NCBI RefSeq assembly: GCF_031127905.1
Contig: NZ_JARXIC010000018.1
Coordinates: 1-64,000 of the forward strand
DNA length: 64,000 nucleotides
Source: Thalassobacterium sedimentorum
Lineage (GTDB): Bacteria; Verrucomicrobiota; Verrucomicrobiia; Opitutales; Coraliomargaritaceae
Reading direction: 5' to 3'
The notes under the pieces are model-generated. The model made no database searches. It was not told the DNA's origin and was given only the letters and a program-made list of their open reading frames with translations. How positions within the stretch are numbered: position 1 is the stretch's first letter; each line of letters starts with the position of its first letter. Of this stretch, positions 9,667 to 19,365 are shown one piece after another. The translations under genes were made by a program, and so were the position numbers.

Positions 9667-11723
9667 GTGTAGAAAAAAAGATCGGGGCTTTGGAACAGCA
9701 TCAATATCTCGGGATTTGGAAGAAGACATCCAGCCCGACCGACATCCGCACGGTTCGAACCGGTATCACTGCCTACCTCTGCGAGCACATGAAAGACGGG
9801 GTAAATAAAGAAGCCGCACGGGCAAATAATCATCCCAACCACCTCAAAAGAGGTTTGGATTATCTGACAAAAGAAGTCAGCGGGCGCCTAAAAGTTTACG
9901 GTTTCCTGAGGGAGGATGTGCTTAAACTGACAGGTCAAATACCACATAAAATGGATAACGATGACCTTGTGGAAGCATGTCTACAGGTATGGGAAACCAG
10001 ATTAAAACAGAAAAATATCAAGCGGGTCGCTCACAAGTATATCTTATCGCTACCACCCGATCTCTGCCAAGTGATGGCCAAGACGGGACACAGTGCCGAC
10101 GAAGTGCTCCAGACCTCTGTGCGCAAAACGATGCGCCGCTATCAGGAGAAATATTATCCCGACCAAAAAATCGGCTATTTGGTCGGGATTCACCATGATC
10201 GGGCTCATATTCATGCACATGTAATGCTTTTTCCCACGACCGGATCAGGGAAACTCCTCCGAGTCACCGACGAGGGAAAAGAGCGTGGCGACCGCAAACC
10301 CTTCCAATTCATGAAGGAGATCGCGAATAAAGCAGTGAGTCGCTTCTTCGAACGTGAAATAAAAGGACAAAGCCCTGCATCAATCCGTAGCCCCTCGCGC
10401 TTCACTCAATCCAAACTACTGGCGCTCGCGGTCCGCACAAAAATGCGAAAAAATGTAGCGCTGAGAGAACTTTCGGATCAGGAGAAGCAGCTTTGGCAGG
10501 CCCAGCAGTACGAAAGTCTGCTATCTGCAGATGAGCACCAGCAGCGCGACGCACTGCGCGAGGGTTACGAAGAGCAGGAAAAGCATTTTGATATGCTCAT
10601 GGAAGTTCGCATCAATGACCCGCAAGGGCTGACGGACCGCGTAGTAGCGAACCGGATGCTAAGAGAAGAACAGGCAGAGCAACTCAAGAAACTGCTCAAA
10701 CAAAAAAAACAGCTAAACGAGAAGATGCGCCAGTTACGTGCAGGTAAACAGGCTCTATTTGAGGATCTCGGAAAATGGCAGCGCTACCGCTTCCCTCGTG
10801 GATCGATATCCGAGAGCGGCAACGACCTGCGCGATCCGAATATAGCAGATTGGCTAGTTGAAACCATGGCCCGATCCGACGAATTCGGGGATATGGTGAG
10901 GAAGTATGTCGCGAAGAAACAAGCCGATGACGAACGAATCGAGCTACCGAAACAGTTTTTGCGTGCGATGGCAGGCGCAAACAATCCGGTTGCGGCGGAA
11001 AAATTCACCGAGAAGGATCGGTTTACCCGACAGTGCATTCAGTATAGTGGCGGTAAAATCGTGGGCCCTGCGTTCTCGATGCTGGATCGCTACTACCGCC
11101 AGGATGCAGCCCTCTCAAAGTATTCGCAAAAGGATTTCGTAAAGGAGTTTCTTTTGGCTGCCATTGAGACACACCGCTCAGAACTGCAAAGCGTCCGAGA
11201 ACAGAATAGTGAGATACAGCGAAAAATGGCAGGACTCCGGGTCGATCAAGCGGCCTCGAAGATCAAAGAGGATGTCATAGACGCCGCGATACGGGGACGC
11301 AAACCCGCCTTCCTGGAAGAATACAGCTTTTGGCAACTTACACAACAGGAAATACCAATTGACGGACTTACCGTAATAAAAAGAGGCAGACAAAATACTT
11401 ATAAACCCAAAACCGAAAAAAAGAAACACTTTAACGTAGATATGACGGTCATCCTCCAAAAACTTCGGGAGCACCGAATGGCGGTCAAGTTCACAATTTA
11501 TGGGGGAGTCGCACCTGCCCCGCCAGATCCAACGCAGTCAAAAAGCCTTCCTATCGAGCAGCCGAAGGATATCGTCCGCCCGAAAAACACGGTAACGGAG
11601 GTCGAAGAGGAAAATCAATCGATCACGCCGGAAGCAAAAAGTGAAGAGTTTGAAGACCACACAATCAAGAAGCCACCGATAAATAAGAACGCACCCGGTT
11701 CCGATATCGGCATGGACAGGTAA
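9663..11723 (+). CDS. Relaxase / mobilization nuclease
   Basis: A 686-residue protein that should nick the element's oriT and pilot the strand during conjugative mobilization. The metal-binding motif of HUH relaxases is clear: IHHDRAHIHAHV around residues 176-187 gives histidines at 177/178, 182, 184 and 186, as in MOBP/MOBQ-type enzymes. A candidate catalytic tyrosine lies near the N-terminus (GLDYLT, about residue 67). The C-terminal two thirds is charged, with long helical segments, and is probably the DNA-binding or coupling region. The start at 9663 was chosen because it overlaps the upstream stop as ATGA; a TTG at 9645 is less likely. It fixes the surrounding region as a mobilizable element. 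Confidence 0.82.
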   Translation: MSVEKKIGALEQHQYLGIWKKTSSPTDIRTVRTGITAYLCEHMKDGVNKEAARANNHPNHLKRGLDYLTKEVSGRLKVYGFLREDVLKLTGQIPHKMDNDDLVEACLQVWETRLKQKNIKRVAHKYILSLPPDLCQVMAKTGHSADEVLQTSVRKTMRRYQEKYYPDQKIGYLVGIHHDRAHIHAHVMLFPTTGSGKLLRVTDEGKERGDRKPFQFMKEIANKAVSRFFEREIKGQSPASIRSPSRFTQSKLLALAVRTKMRKNVALRELSDQEKQLWQAQQYESLLSADEHQQRDALREGYEEQEKHFDMLMEVRINDPQGLTDRVVANRMLREEQAEQLKKLLKQKKQLNEKMRQLRAGKQALFEDLGKWQRYRFPRGSISESGNDLRDPNIADWLVETMARSDEFGDMVRKYVAKKQADDERIELPKQFLRAMAGANNPVAAEKFTEKDRFTRQCIQYSGGKIVGPAFSMLDRYYRQDAALSKYSQKDFVKEFLLAAIETHRSELQSVREQNSEIQRKMAGLRVDQAASKIKEDVIDAAIRGRKPAFLEEYSFWQLTQQEIPIDGLTVIKRGRQNTYKPKTEKKKHFNVDMTVILQKLREHRMAVKFTIYGGVAPAPPDPTQSKSLPIEQPKDIVRPKNTVTEVEEENQSITPEAKSEEFEDHTIKKPPINKNAPGSDIGMDR

Positions 11724-11798
11724 TCATAGACCCTGCCAGCGAGCATACATTCTTGCCCCCTGACTCAGGGTCAGAGAATGCGGCAAACATAAAAATTT

Positions 11799-13631
11799 AT
11801 GCCTTACCTGACCAAAACTGATTTTACGCGCTGGATGAATTGCCCGACTACCGCCCACTACGGATGGTCTGGCTTTGAATCCAAGAATGATAACGATGCG
11901 TTTCTAGCTTTTCTAGCCGAAGAAGGCCGGACAGTTGGACGCATGGCGCAGCGGCTATTTGCGAATCCTGAATTGATCGAGGAGACGGATCCCGCCCATG
12001 CGGACCAAATCACCCGGACTCGCTTGCAAAATGATTGCACGCTATTCGAAAGCTGTATAGTGCAGGACGACTTCGTCGTGCGACCCGATGTGCTGATCCG
12101 TAAAGACAACGTTATATATATTGTCGAAATTAAATCAAAGGTCGGAAATCTGAAACAGCACAGGGAAGGCAGAATGCTCATCAACATGCATGGAGATGTG
12201 CGAGCCGCCTTTAAGGAAATTGTCTATGACTTGGCTTTCCAAGTCGAAGTTCTGCAGAGAGCTTTCCAAGATTTGACTATCGTTCCCTACTTTCTGCTCC
12301 CTGAAGAGCAGGCGCGTTCATCCGAGGATGAGGTAGCCGCTACCAGAAATGAGGAACAAATTTCGTTTCCAGATGCGGACGAGAATACGCTTAAGACCCG
12401 ACGCTCGAAATCTGTGTTAAAGTTCTTCCCAGCCGAGCAAGCCATCGAGAAGATCAAACCGATCACTTCCGCCACTATGGACGCCATGGCAGAGGCATGG
12501 AAGTCGGACGTGCGCCCCACTCCTCGGCTTCGATACGGTTGCCGGAACTGCGAATTTAGACTCCAGGGTGCCAGCGGCAGAAATGACGGCTTTCACAGTT
12601 GCTGGGGAACTCTGGCCGAACCAAACCCGCACCTCTTCGATCTGCACCAGCTTTACCAGCTGAAAGTACCCCAGAACAATCAGGCCCTACTGGCAGACCA
12701 GATGATTCAGGACAGTAAGACCTCCCTTTTCGATATAAACAAAAGTGATCTCCAAGGTCAGCACGCCGCCCGTCAGCTCATGCAATTGGACTGTTTGGAA
12801 ACAGGCAAGGAATGGATCGATCCACTGCTCGGTGAAGAAATCGCCAAACTCCAATGGCCGATCGCATTCTTTGACTGCGAGACTACGATGGCTGCGATTC
12901 CATGGCACTCTGAACTAAAGCCGTATGAGACTCTCCCCTTTCAGTTTTCAGTACACATTCTTCACGCAGACGGGACCTGCGAGCATAAAGAATGGCTGAA
13001 CAGCGAAGACCGCATTCCAACATTTCCTTTTATCCAGAATCTCAGAGAGTCACTGGCCAGCGTCGGCAGTGTTTTGATTTTCACGGATTACGAGATTCGG
13101 ATCTTAAACGAGGCAGTCTGTTTGCTTAAGCGTCTCCACCATGACGAGAGCTTCGAGGAACGAGAGTGGATCGCCGACCTCCTGAACTCGGGGCGAATCG
13201 TCGATCAACATGATTGGGTGTACAGATATCACATGCACCCGAAAATGAACGGCGGGCGGTCATCGATTAAAGTGGCCCTTCCCGCAGTCTGGCGAAGTAA
13301 TCAAGCCCTGCACCGTCACGAATACTTCAGTCGTTATCATAAAGAGGCCGATGGTGAGGTTATCGACCCCTACAAGACGCTGCCCGACCTTGTGGTTGAT
13401 GGCCAAATCATCGAAGTACACGAAGGTTGCGGTGCGATGAAAGCTTATCGAGAAATGATTATCGGACGCGGAGCGACCTGCTCGAAAACCAAAGAATCCA
13501 TTGCCACCCTGCTCCGCAACTACGTCACCCTCGACACGGCGAGTCAGTGGATCCTATTTCAGCACTGGTGCGAAAAGCTACAAATTACGCCTTGGCAAAA
13601 TTTTGGAGCACAGACTTCGACCTCTGGTTGA
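11799..13631 (+). CDS. DUF2779 / RecB-like nuclease family protein
   Basis: A 610-residue protein opening with LTKTDFTRWMNCPTTAHY, the hallmark N-terminus of DUF2779 proteins. A RecB-like PD-(D/E)XK segment follows (VVRPDVLIRKDNVIYIVEIKSK, with D and E-x-K). Near residue 348 is a second, DnaQ-like motif (IAFFDCETT), also typical of the family, and four cysteines in CRNCEFRL and HSCWG could bind an Fe-S cluster or zinc. It is probably a cargo nuclease of the element. Its 3' end overlaps convergently with hipA by about 47 bp. Cellular role unknown. Confidence 0.82.
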   Translation: MPYLTKTDFTRWMNCPTTAHYGWSGFESKNDNDAFLAFLAEEGRTVGRMAQRLFANPELIEETDPAHADQITRTRLQNDCTLFESCIVQDDFVVRPDVLIRKDNVIYIVEIKSKVGNLKQHREGRMLINMHGDVRAAFKEIVYDLAFQVEVLQRAFQDLTIVPYFLLPEEQARSSEDEVAATRNEEQISFPDADENTLKTRRSKSVLKFFPAEQAIEKIKPITSATMDAMAEAWKSDVRPTPRLRYGCRNCEFRLQGASGRNDGFHSCWGTLAEPNPHLFDLHQLYQLKVPQNNQALLADQMIQDSKTSLFDINKSDLQGQHAARQLMQLDCLETGKEWIDPLLGEEIAKLQWPIAFFDCETTMAAIPWHSELKPYETLPFQFSVHILHADGTCEHKEWLNSEDRIPTFPFIQNLRESLASVGSVLIFTDYEIRILNEAVCLLKRLHHDESFEEREWIADLLNSGRIVDQHDWVYRYHMHPKMNGGRSSIKVALPAVWRSNQALHRHEYFSRYHKEADGEVIDPYKTLPDLVVDGQIIEVHEGCGAMKAYREMIIGRGATCSKTKESIATLLRNYVTLDTASQWILFQHWCEKLQITPWQNFGAQTSTSG

Positions 13632-14862
13632 TCCCACTGACCAGCTTGCCGAGCACGGAATGTTTAATTCCTTGTTGATTCAGTTCTGCTATAACCGCTT
13701 TTGCCGCCTGCGGCATGCGCTCGGCCATCTCTTTAAGAATGCCGCCCAGTTCCTGAGCAGGGAACTCACAGGATCGCGCCATTTTCTCGAAGTGCCTCGG
13801 TTGTATCTGAGCTTCCTTGTAATAACCACCGATTTTCATCGCGAAGCGGCAATCTTTACGCCGTTCCACATAGGGCAAGTACGAGGCAATGTCATAAAGC
13901 CGCGCAAGACGCACTTGTTGGTTCATGCCGAGCAGTATACTGAAATTCTTGGCATGCGCATCGGTTCCCAGAATCAAATAGTTGAAAACCACCGCCTCCA
14001 TCACACGTCGCCGGTCCTCGACGGGGTGGTTCGAGCGGTTCATTAGTTCCATGACCTTGACAATGTCAGGCCCACCCTCGCTCTGATACTTTAGAGACGG
14101 ATGCACGCCCAAGACTTGACAGGCATCCTCCTGATGCACCCGGGTCAAACGACGATTCATCATGATTCGATCATAGCGCTCGACAGCGATCGCGGTCTCT
14201 TTCCCAAAACGGAGGACTTCGCTTTTCGCAACCGAGAGCCCCAGCGCAGCCGCCAGTCGAAGACAAAAGTGTTCGTTCTCAACATGTCCGTCAATATCAG
14301 GACGTGGTGGTTTCAGGATATGTGTTGTCGGTTCTCGCCCCCAGGGGAGGTACCACTTCTCTCCACGACGCTGCAAAGCCGTTTTTGATTGGGCACCAGC
14401 CAGTGAAAACTGCCCCCGATCGTCAGGTTCACGTCCCAAAGCGGGACCCTTTCTAAGCTCACGTAACCTTCGCTCGATCTCAGACTCGGTGACGACTTGC
14501 TTCCCACCCTTTTCCGCCTGATCAAATTTCTCGGGACGGATGAACCGGACCGCACCCGCGCAGTCCTCCCCCATTCCTTCCAAAAGCCCGAATGCACTGG
14601 AGGGACTGACCTGAAAACGTTGCGCCCATCGGGCCAACACCAGTTCATTATCCGGCAGAAGCCCCCAGAGCCAGGTGTGCACCTTCTCATGGCTGTAGCG
14701 CCGGTCGTCGAGAGGCATTGTGAGTGAAAGCGGCACGGGTGCCTCCCTGTTCAGATAGTCCTCACTATAAATGAATGACAACTTGCCGCCCCGAGCACGG
14801 CTGAGCGTACCCATCGGCGTTTCATTCAGGAAAACATGCAACTGTCGGTCGGTGACGGCCAT
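13585..14862 (-). CDS. hipA: HipA-type serine/threonine kinase toxin
   Basis: A 425-residue kinase of the HipA family. It has the N-terminal subdomain (LSFIYSEDYLNREAPVPLSLTMPL), the linker region around GMGEDCAGAVRFIRPE, and the kinase core with the catalytic and metal-binding signature GTDAHAKNFSILL and a later DIASYLPY. In E. coli the toxin phosphorylates glutamyl-tRNA synthetase and induces dormancy. It lies directly downstream of hipB with a 2-bp gap and in opposite orientation to the rest of the element, so it is a self-contained toxin-antitoxin cassette that could stabilise the element. Confidence 0.92.
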   Translation of the reverse strand: MAVTDRQLHVFLNETPMGTLSRARGGKLSFIYSEDYLNREAPVPLSLTMPLDDRRYSHEKVHTWLWGLLPDNELVLARWAQRFQVSPSSAFGLLEGMGEDCAGAVRFIRPEKFDQAEKGGKQVVTESEIERRLRELRKGPALGREPDDRGQFSLAGAQSKTALQRRGEKWYLPWGREPTTHILKPPRPDIDGHVENEHFCLRLAAALGLSVAKSEVLRFGKETAIAVERYDRIMMNRRLTRVHQEDACQVLGVHPSLKYQSEGGPDIVKVMELMNRSNHPVEDRRRVMEAVVFNYLILGTDAHAKNFSILLGMNQQVRLARLYDIASYLPYVERRKDCRFAMKIGGYYKEAQIQPRHFEKMARSCEFPAQELGGILKEMAERMPQAAKAVIAELNQQGIKHSVLGKLVSGINQRSKSVLQNFAKA

Positions 14863-14864
14863 GC

Positions 14865-15158
14865 TTAAACAAGTTGATCCAGATTAGGGTAGTTTTTCGA
14901 GGTAGATGGAGCGCCAGAACTCTCCTTCTCTTTTGAGGGCCCAACTTCAACCGTCAGGTCGATGCCAAGGTAAACCGCCAGACGAAAGACCTGACCGATC
15001 CAAGTCTTCTGATAGCCCTGCTCGACTCGGGAAATCCATGCCTGGCTAACCCCGAATTCCTTCGCCAACTGCCGCTGCGAGAGTCCCTTTTTTTTTCGTG
15101 CCTGCACCAGCAAGACACCCAGATCCTGAGGGCTACGTATGGAATGAACCTGTGACAT
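14865..15158 (-). CDS. hipB: HipB-type antitoxin / repressor
   Basis: A 97-residue Xre-type protein with its HTH at about residues 12-65 (KKGLSQRQLAKEFGVSQAWISRVEQG), the partner of HipA. Longer starts exist at 15221 (TTG) and 15179, but both fall in or beyond the two operators at 15174-15220, so the start at 15158 (MSQVHSIRSPQDLG) is preferred. It is expected to bind those operators, repress the hip operon and neutralise HipA. Confidence 0.88.
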   Translation of the reverse strand: MSQVHSIRSPQDLGVLLVQARKKKGLSQRQLAKEFGVSQAWISRVEQGYQKTWIGQVFRLAVYLGIDLTVEVGPSKEKESSGAPSTSKNYPNLDQLV

Positions 15159-15173
15159 ACCGGAAACAAAAAA

Positions 15174-15220
15174 TGACATTAGCTCTAATGTCAACAAATA
15201 TGACAGCTGTTCTGATGTCA
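15174..15220. promoter_or_regulatory. Tandem HipB operators
   Basis: Two palindromes lie just upstream of hipB. The first, 15174-15193, is perfect over nine bases per arm (TGACATTAG-CT-CTAATGTCA). The second, 15201-15220, shares the TGACA-N10-TGTCA frame. Identical outer half-sites and a centre-to-centre distance of 27 bp suggest cooperative binding by HipB dimers. Confidence 0.7.
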
Positions 15221-15310
15221 AACGTCCTCATCTCAAACCTGATATCACTCGAAGACATAAAAACGAGCGGCAAACACGCCACTCCTCGAAACATAGAATT
15301 AGAAACTAAA

Positions 15311-15727
15311 ATGCCAAAGAAATACAAATCCGCCATCTCGCGCCAAACCGCCCGTCAAATCAAACGCAACCGCAAGCAGAATATCCCGCGCCTGAACAAA
15401 TTGAAGGAATGCATCGGCTGCATGGCGTGCGGCAAATGCGACGTCCCCGGTCACTATCTCGACGGGCATCACATTGACGAGTCTAGGAAATACCAACCGC
15501 TCGCCCGTCTCGTAAACCGTCGCTGGCTGCGACTCATACGTGAGATTTTCGGGATCGACCGCGACCAGCCCGGCGGCGGTGGTCCGATCGAATTCGTGTG
15601 CCAGCGCTACCACGAAGAGCGCCACCAGATCGGCGAGGACGCCAAATGCTGCGTGGAACTTGAAAAGGAAGGCTTCTTGGAGCCATGGCGGATTCACAGC
15701 CGAAACCCACGGCGCAAAAACTCCTAA
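15311..15727 (+). CDS. Small zinc-binding, HNH-like protein
   Basis: A 138-residue basic protein. Residues 35-60 contain CIGCMACGKC followed by HYLDGHHID, and a later CQRYHEERHQ. The spacing of Cys pairs and histidines resembles a zinc-supported HNH or treble-clef nuclease fold, but the exact HNH consensus is not met, so nuclease activity is only a suggestion. The start ATG 15311 (MPKKYKSAISRQ) is preferred; the upstream part of the same frame runs through the HipB operators. It begins the rightward operon that leads to the coupling ATPase. Confidence 0.55.
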   Translation: MPKKYKSAISRQTARQIKRNRKQNIPRLNKLKECIGCMACGKCDVPGHYLDGHHIDESRKYQPLARLVNRRWLRLIREIFGIDRDQPGGGGPIEFVCQRYHEERHQIGEDAKCCVELEKEGFLEPWRIHSRNPRRKNS

Positions 15728-15740
15728 AACTAAGAAACAA

Positions 15741-16232
15741 ATGAAACAGATTATACTACATACTTTCACCCAGTCCGAGGTAGAGACCTTGGATTTCACA
15801 CGCTTCGAGGCGCTCTACGGGCACTGGCCGCAACTTTGGGGTATGGAACTGCGGGAGAAATTCGACTCGTTGGTTTTCCTCATCGACGGTTACGACAAGT
15901 ACCCCGACGAAATCTACTGTATCCCGGCAATCCGCCGCTTTTATCAAGAGCTTCATAAAAGGTGGCCCTGGTGGTCATTTTTCCTGAGCAACGAGGCAGG
16001 CAGTATGGCGGTGGCCTACCTTTGTCTGATCGACGGCGTCGAATCGTACAAAAGAGAAGGTGCACCCTCATGCGCGGCCAGCTTTGACCCGCAGCCACTC
16101 TTGCAGATCCTCCGCCATGATTTTTCCAGGATGAACTACTTGTGGTCCATCGCCGGCATGTCGGATGCGGCCAATGACAAGCGCTCCGACGAGATCTTGC
16201 AACTGTTCACTGGAGGGGGCTGCCATGAATAA
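15741..16232 (+). CDS. Hypothetical protein
   Basis: A 163-residue soluble protein that I do not recognise. It starts at ATG 15741, 13 bp after the preceding stop, and its stop codon overlaps the start of the coupling-protein gene by 8 bp. The frame is open much further upstream but there runs through the preceding gene. Tryptophan-rich patches (HKRWPWWSFFLSNEAG) are the only distinctive feature. Translational coupling with the ATPase suggests a role in the same process. Confidence 0.55.
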   Translation: MKQIILHTFTQSEVETLDFTRFEALYGHWPQLWGMELREKFDSLVFLIDGYDKYPDEIYCIPAIRRFYQELHKRWPWWSFFLSNEAGSMAVAYLCLIDGVESYKREGAPSCAASFDPQPLLQILRHDFSRMNYLWSIAGMSDAANDKRSDEILQLFTGGGCHE

Positions 16233-17586
16233 TTCATTCGTCGAACTCGATTGTTTTGAACCTTCTGGGATGAAGCTTGAATTCAGCCGCGAGGATCTAC
16301 TCGGCCATAGCCTTGCTCTTGGCGGCAGCGGATCCGGGAAGACCAGCCGCTTCGTCCTTCCCTTTCTGAGGAAGCTCATCCTCTCCCACGAAAAGGTCGG
16401 CCTGGTAATCCTTGACACCAAGTCCGACGGCCAGATGGCCGCGGCTGTTCGCGATTCTGTGGCTAAAGCGGGACGCGTTGACGATCTAGTCGTCATCGAC
16501 GGGAGCGGTGAGCACACCTTCGATGTCTTCGGAGATCGTAATTCATTTAGTATCGGACAAGTGGATACGCTGGGTTCATTGCTAGCTTCATTGATCCCGA
16601 GGGACATGAGAAACCGCTATTGGGAACAGACCCTTGAAGCACTCCTGCGGCAGGCCCTGAGGCTGTTGGCTCTACAGGAAACTGCTAAAATGGATTACCC
16701 CGCTGTGGTTAGCCAGTTGATCCGTTATCTGTTGCTGCACCGGCTGCAAGACCCGCACTACAAGCAGCAGGTCGAACAATTGAAGGAACCAAGTGAATCA
16801 CAGGATCCGTCGGCCCGACTGCTCTACGATGAAGTGATTGCGACCCACCGGATGTGGGACTTACTCGACGCACGCACGCGCTCGAACCTGCAGAGTATGG
16901 CTGCGTCCCTAACCGGGCCAATGAACACCCCCCTGGCACATCGCTACTTTGGTGGTGGGGAAAGCCACTCTGTCACTGGCGCGGTCGACCAGGGAAAAAT
17001 CCTCATCATCAGTATCGACGGCATCCGCCACGCGAGCGTGGCGCGGCTGGTTGCCTGCATCGTCAAGGGCAGATTCTACGAAGCTATCTTGGGGCGCAGC
17101 CACTCCTTATTCCCGCCACTGACCGGACTGGTGATGGACGACTGGGCCACTGCCGCCACCGGCGGATGGGGCAACCTCCACTCGGACGTCGAGGCCCTGG
17201 GCATGATCCGCAGCCGGGGAGGTTTTGTGGTCACTTCAGCGCAGAGCCTTTCCGCGCTCGATAGCGTCTTGGGCCCTACCGACCGTCGCGCCGCATTGGC
17301 GAATTTCGCCAACTTGGTTTTTTTCCGCGGCAGGGATCCCGAGGTCGATCTGATTGCTTCAACTTACCTTGGTGAACGAAAAGACCGGCTGGTCGACACC
17401 TCACACTTCGACCGCCCGAAACGATCCGGGCATGTCGATTACCCGATCCGGCACGAGCGCGAGATACGCGTTCCGGCCGTCGCCATGGGCGCATTGGCAC
17501 GACTCGCCACGGGCGAGGCCTACGCACTCATTGGTTCCACTCTCCATTCCGAGGCTCTTTGCCTCATTCCTGACAATCCAGTATAA
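16225..17586 (+). CDS. VirD4/TraG-like type IV coupling ATPase
   Basis: A 453-residue ATPase. Walker A is LGGSGSGKTS at residues 32-41, and Walker B is probably LVMDDWA near residue 310, followed by the sensor-like VVTSAQS. The order resembles VirD4/TraG/TraD coupling proteins, which hand relaxase-bound DNA to a type IV secretion channel. No N-terminal membrane segment is visible, so it is of the short soluble type. The start 16225 overlaps the preceding stop by 8 bp. Together with the relaxase it makes the element mobilizable; no VirB4, VirB6 or pilus genes are nearby. Confidence 0.75.
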   Translation: MNNSFVELDCFEPSGMKLEFSREDLLGHSLALGGSGSGKTSRFVLPFLRKLILSHEKVGLVILDTKSDGQMAAAVRDSVAKAGRVDDLVVIDGSGEHTFDVFGDRNSFSIGQVDTLGSLLASLIPRDMRNRYWEQTLEALLRQALRLLALQETAKMDYPAVVSQLIRYLLLHRLQDPHYKQQVEQLKEPSESQDPSARLLYDEVIATHRMWDLLDARTRSNLQSMAASLTGPMNTPLAHRYFGGGESHSVTGAVDQGKILIISIDGIRHASVARLVACIVKGRFYEAILGRSHSLFPPLTGLVMDDWATAATGGWGNLHSDVEALGMIRSRGGFVVTSAQSLSALDSVLGPTDRRAALANFANLVFFRGRDPEVDLIASTYLGERKDRLVDTSHFDRPKRSGHVDYPIRHEREIRVPAVAMGALARLATGEAYALIGSTLHSEALCLIPDNPV

Positions 17587-17593
17587 TAGCAAA

Positions 17594-18142
17594 ATGAACG
17601 AATACGATATAGAGAATGATTACCAACCCGACGAAGCCAACGCGCACTACGTTGCCTTGCACAAGCTGAACAAAAACGACCTCGAACGGGGCGACTTCGC
17701 CTGCGCCGACTACCTGATCGAATATGATCGCGAGATGGGTATACACAGGGATGCACCGCCCAATCTCCTGTCGGCGGTGTTGGATGCCTTGCCGACCATC
17801 CGCAGCGCCCCTGAAGTCGCCCAAAACCTCGTCGAGCTCTACGAAGCCAGCGGCCTCGGGGTTCCGGTGGGATTGTTCGACCTGCCTTACCATTGGGCGA
17901 AAGCGCTCCACGAAATGATCAGGGAAACCCACTGGCCCTCTTACCCGAACTGCACGATCCACGAGGTATTCGGGTGGAACCACGTGTTCCGCTTCGGCGG
18001 GCACCTGCACGTCCAGTTTGAGACCCCGCTTCCCCATCAACATTCACATTGGTGCGAGGTCGGCAGTCTGATCCGCGACCTGCACATGCGGCTGGAACCG
18101 GGACCCTACACAGAGCCCGCGCGACTAATCGAATTTATCTGA
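17594..18142 (+). CDS. Hypothetical protein
   Basis: A 182-residue acidic protein 7 bp downstream of the coupling ATPase and followed by a strong terminator. It has a histidine-rich C-terminal part (GGHLHVQFETPLPHQHSHWCE) that could bind metal. No family recognised. It is probably the last gene of the operon that begins near 15311. Confidence 0.55.
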   Translation: MNEYDIENDYQPDEANAHYVALHKLNKNDLERGDFACADYLIEYDREMGIHRDAPPNLLSAVLDALPTIRSAPEVAQNLVELYEASGLGVPVGLFDLPYHWAKALHEMIRETHWPSYPNCTIHEVFGWNHVFRFGGHLHVQFETPLPHQHSHWCEVGSLIRDLHMRLEPGPYTEPARLIEFI

Positions 18143-18181
18143 GGGTACGTCCTCGGATGTGGATAAAACTGGTGAGTGGGT

Positions 18182-18215
18182 GAGGCCCGCCGTGAAAACG
18201 GCGGGCCTCTTTGTT
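18182..18215 (+). terminator. Rho-independent terminator
   Basis: A perfect 12-bp stem GAGGCCCGCCGT with a GAAA tetraloop and its complement is followed by TTTGTT. It ends the operon at 18142 and separates it from the PcfJ-like genes, which argues that the next gene starts after it. Confidence 0.85.
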
Positions 18216-18221
18216 GCTCCG

Positions 18222-19349
18222 ATGACTGCAAACATAAAAAAGATGTACCCACGACTGCTCGAAAACGGCATGCTCCAAATGGAGTATGAAAACTACCAAG
18301 CCTGGCCGGATTTCCGTCCGTTGGGCTCGAATAGGATTGGCGGGCTTTGGCGCGCGCACTTCCTTGAAAAAGTCCTTTGCTCAGACGACCTGTGCTGCGC
18401 CGCCTGGAGGGCTCCAATCCCCCGCGAAATACTCAGTCGCCTGAGAGAGTTTCGCGAATGCCATTGCGAACTCATCGAAATGGCGCAAGCCATGCCGGAA
18501 TATTTCATCCGGCAGACCGACCTAAACCCCGCACTGACCCTGTTGGCGGCGACCTACTGGCAGTTCCGCAAGCTGGCGAGTGTGCCCGGTATCGAGGAAA
18601 GAACTACGCTCTGGGAGAACCTTGATGCGGATCAAGTGCTCCACTACGCCCGCTTTCCTCATACAAAGAGTTTTCTCAGAAACTTGGCGAAAATCCCCGT
18701 CGAGCACGCCTATCTCTATCGGATCGAAAGCCTGCGGAACCTGTGGGCGATCCCGGACAAACGAAGGCTTCTGCAACATCTTCCGGTCATCACTGCGGAG
18801 AACCTCTGGCTGCTGTCCTGTTGTCCGCCGATCCTCGATCCGGCCATCCACCAGCTTGTAACCAGGGAACCCGAGCATGAAGAGTTCTCCCTCCTTGAGA
18901 TCATCAGCGACCTATCCAATCGCAGAGAAATGGCCTGCATGGATTTCTGGCCGTACCGAAACCGGCTACATACATGGCCCCAGCTCCTCGCGGCCTACAA
19001 CAGATTCCTGAAGAAAACGAATCATGTCGTGGAGGTATTTCCTCCACCGCCGATCGGTGAACATGAGGACGAGGCATTGCACATCGTACCACTGAAGAGT
19101 CGGACTGCACTGACCCAGGAGAGCAGGGAGATGCTCAACTGTATCGAAGGATACAGCTCCAAATGCAGCCGTCTTAAAACTTACGCCTACCGTTTGCTCC
19201 GACCGGAGCGCGCGACCGTGCTGATCAAATGGCAATATCGGCATTGGATCATCGAGGAGGCGATGATCAAGGGTAACGAGCGGCAGGTTAGAGCGGGCAC
19301 GATGGGGCTACTATGCCGGTGGCTGAGGGCACACCGACGCCACAACTAA
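18222..19349 (+). CDS. PcfJ-like protein 1
   Basis: A 375-residue protein whose C-terminal third carries the PcfJ-type pattern: MLNCIEGYSSKC, then TYAYRLLRPERATVLIKW. PcfJ was named on the conjugative plasmid pCF10 and occurs widely in integrative elements; its biochemical role is not established. The start is placed at 18222, just after the terminator, and 18243 is an alternative. The next gene is a diverged paralogue with the same layout, so the pair arose by tandem duplication. Confidence 0.7.
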   Translation: MTANIKKMYPRLLENGMLQMEYENYQAWPDFRPLGSNRIGGLWRAHFLEKVLCSDDLCCAAWRAPIPREILSRLREFRECHCELIEMAQAMPEYFIRQTDLNPALTLLAATYWQFRKLASVPGIEERTTLWENLDADQVLHYARFPHTKSFLRNLAKIPVEHAYLYRIESLRNLWAIPDKRRLLQHLPVITAENLWLLSCCPPILDPAIHQLVTREPEHEEFSLLEIISDLSNRREMACMDFWPYRNRLHTWPQLLAAYNRFLKKTNHVVEVFPPPPIGEHEDEALHIVPLKSRTALTQESREMLNCIEGYSSKCSRLKTYAYRLLRPERATVLIKWQYRHWIIEEAMIKGNERQVRAGTMGLLCRWLRAHRRHN

Positions 19350-19365
19350 AAATTGTATAAGAATC

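Noticed and set aside
15299-15799. 166-codon frame on the - strand with a hydrophobic N-terminus
   Set aside because: It is antisense to two rightward genes that form a coupled operon with the coupling ATPase; the Val/Ala-rich content is typical of antisense readings.
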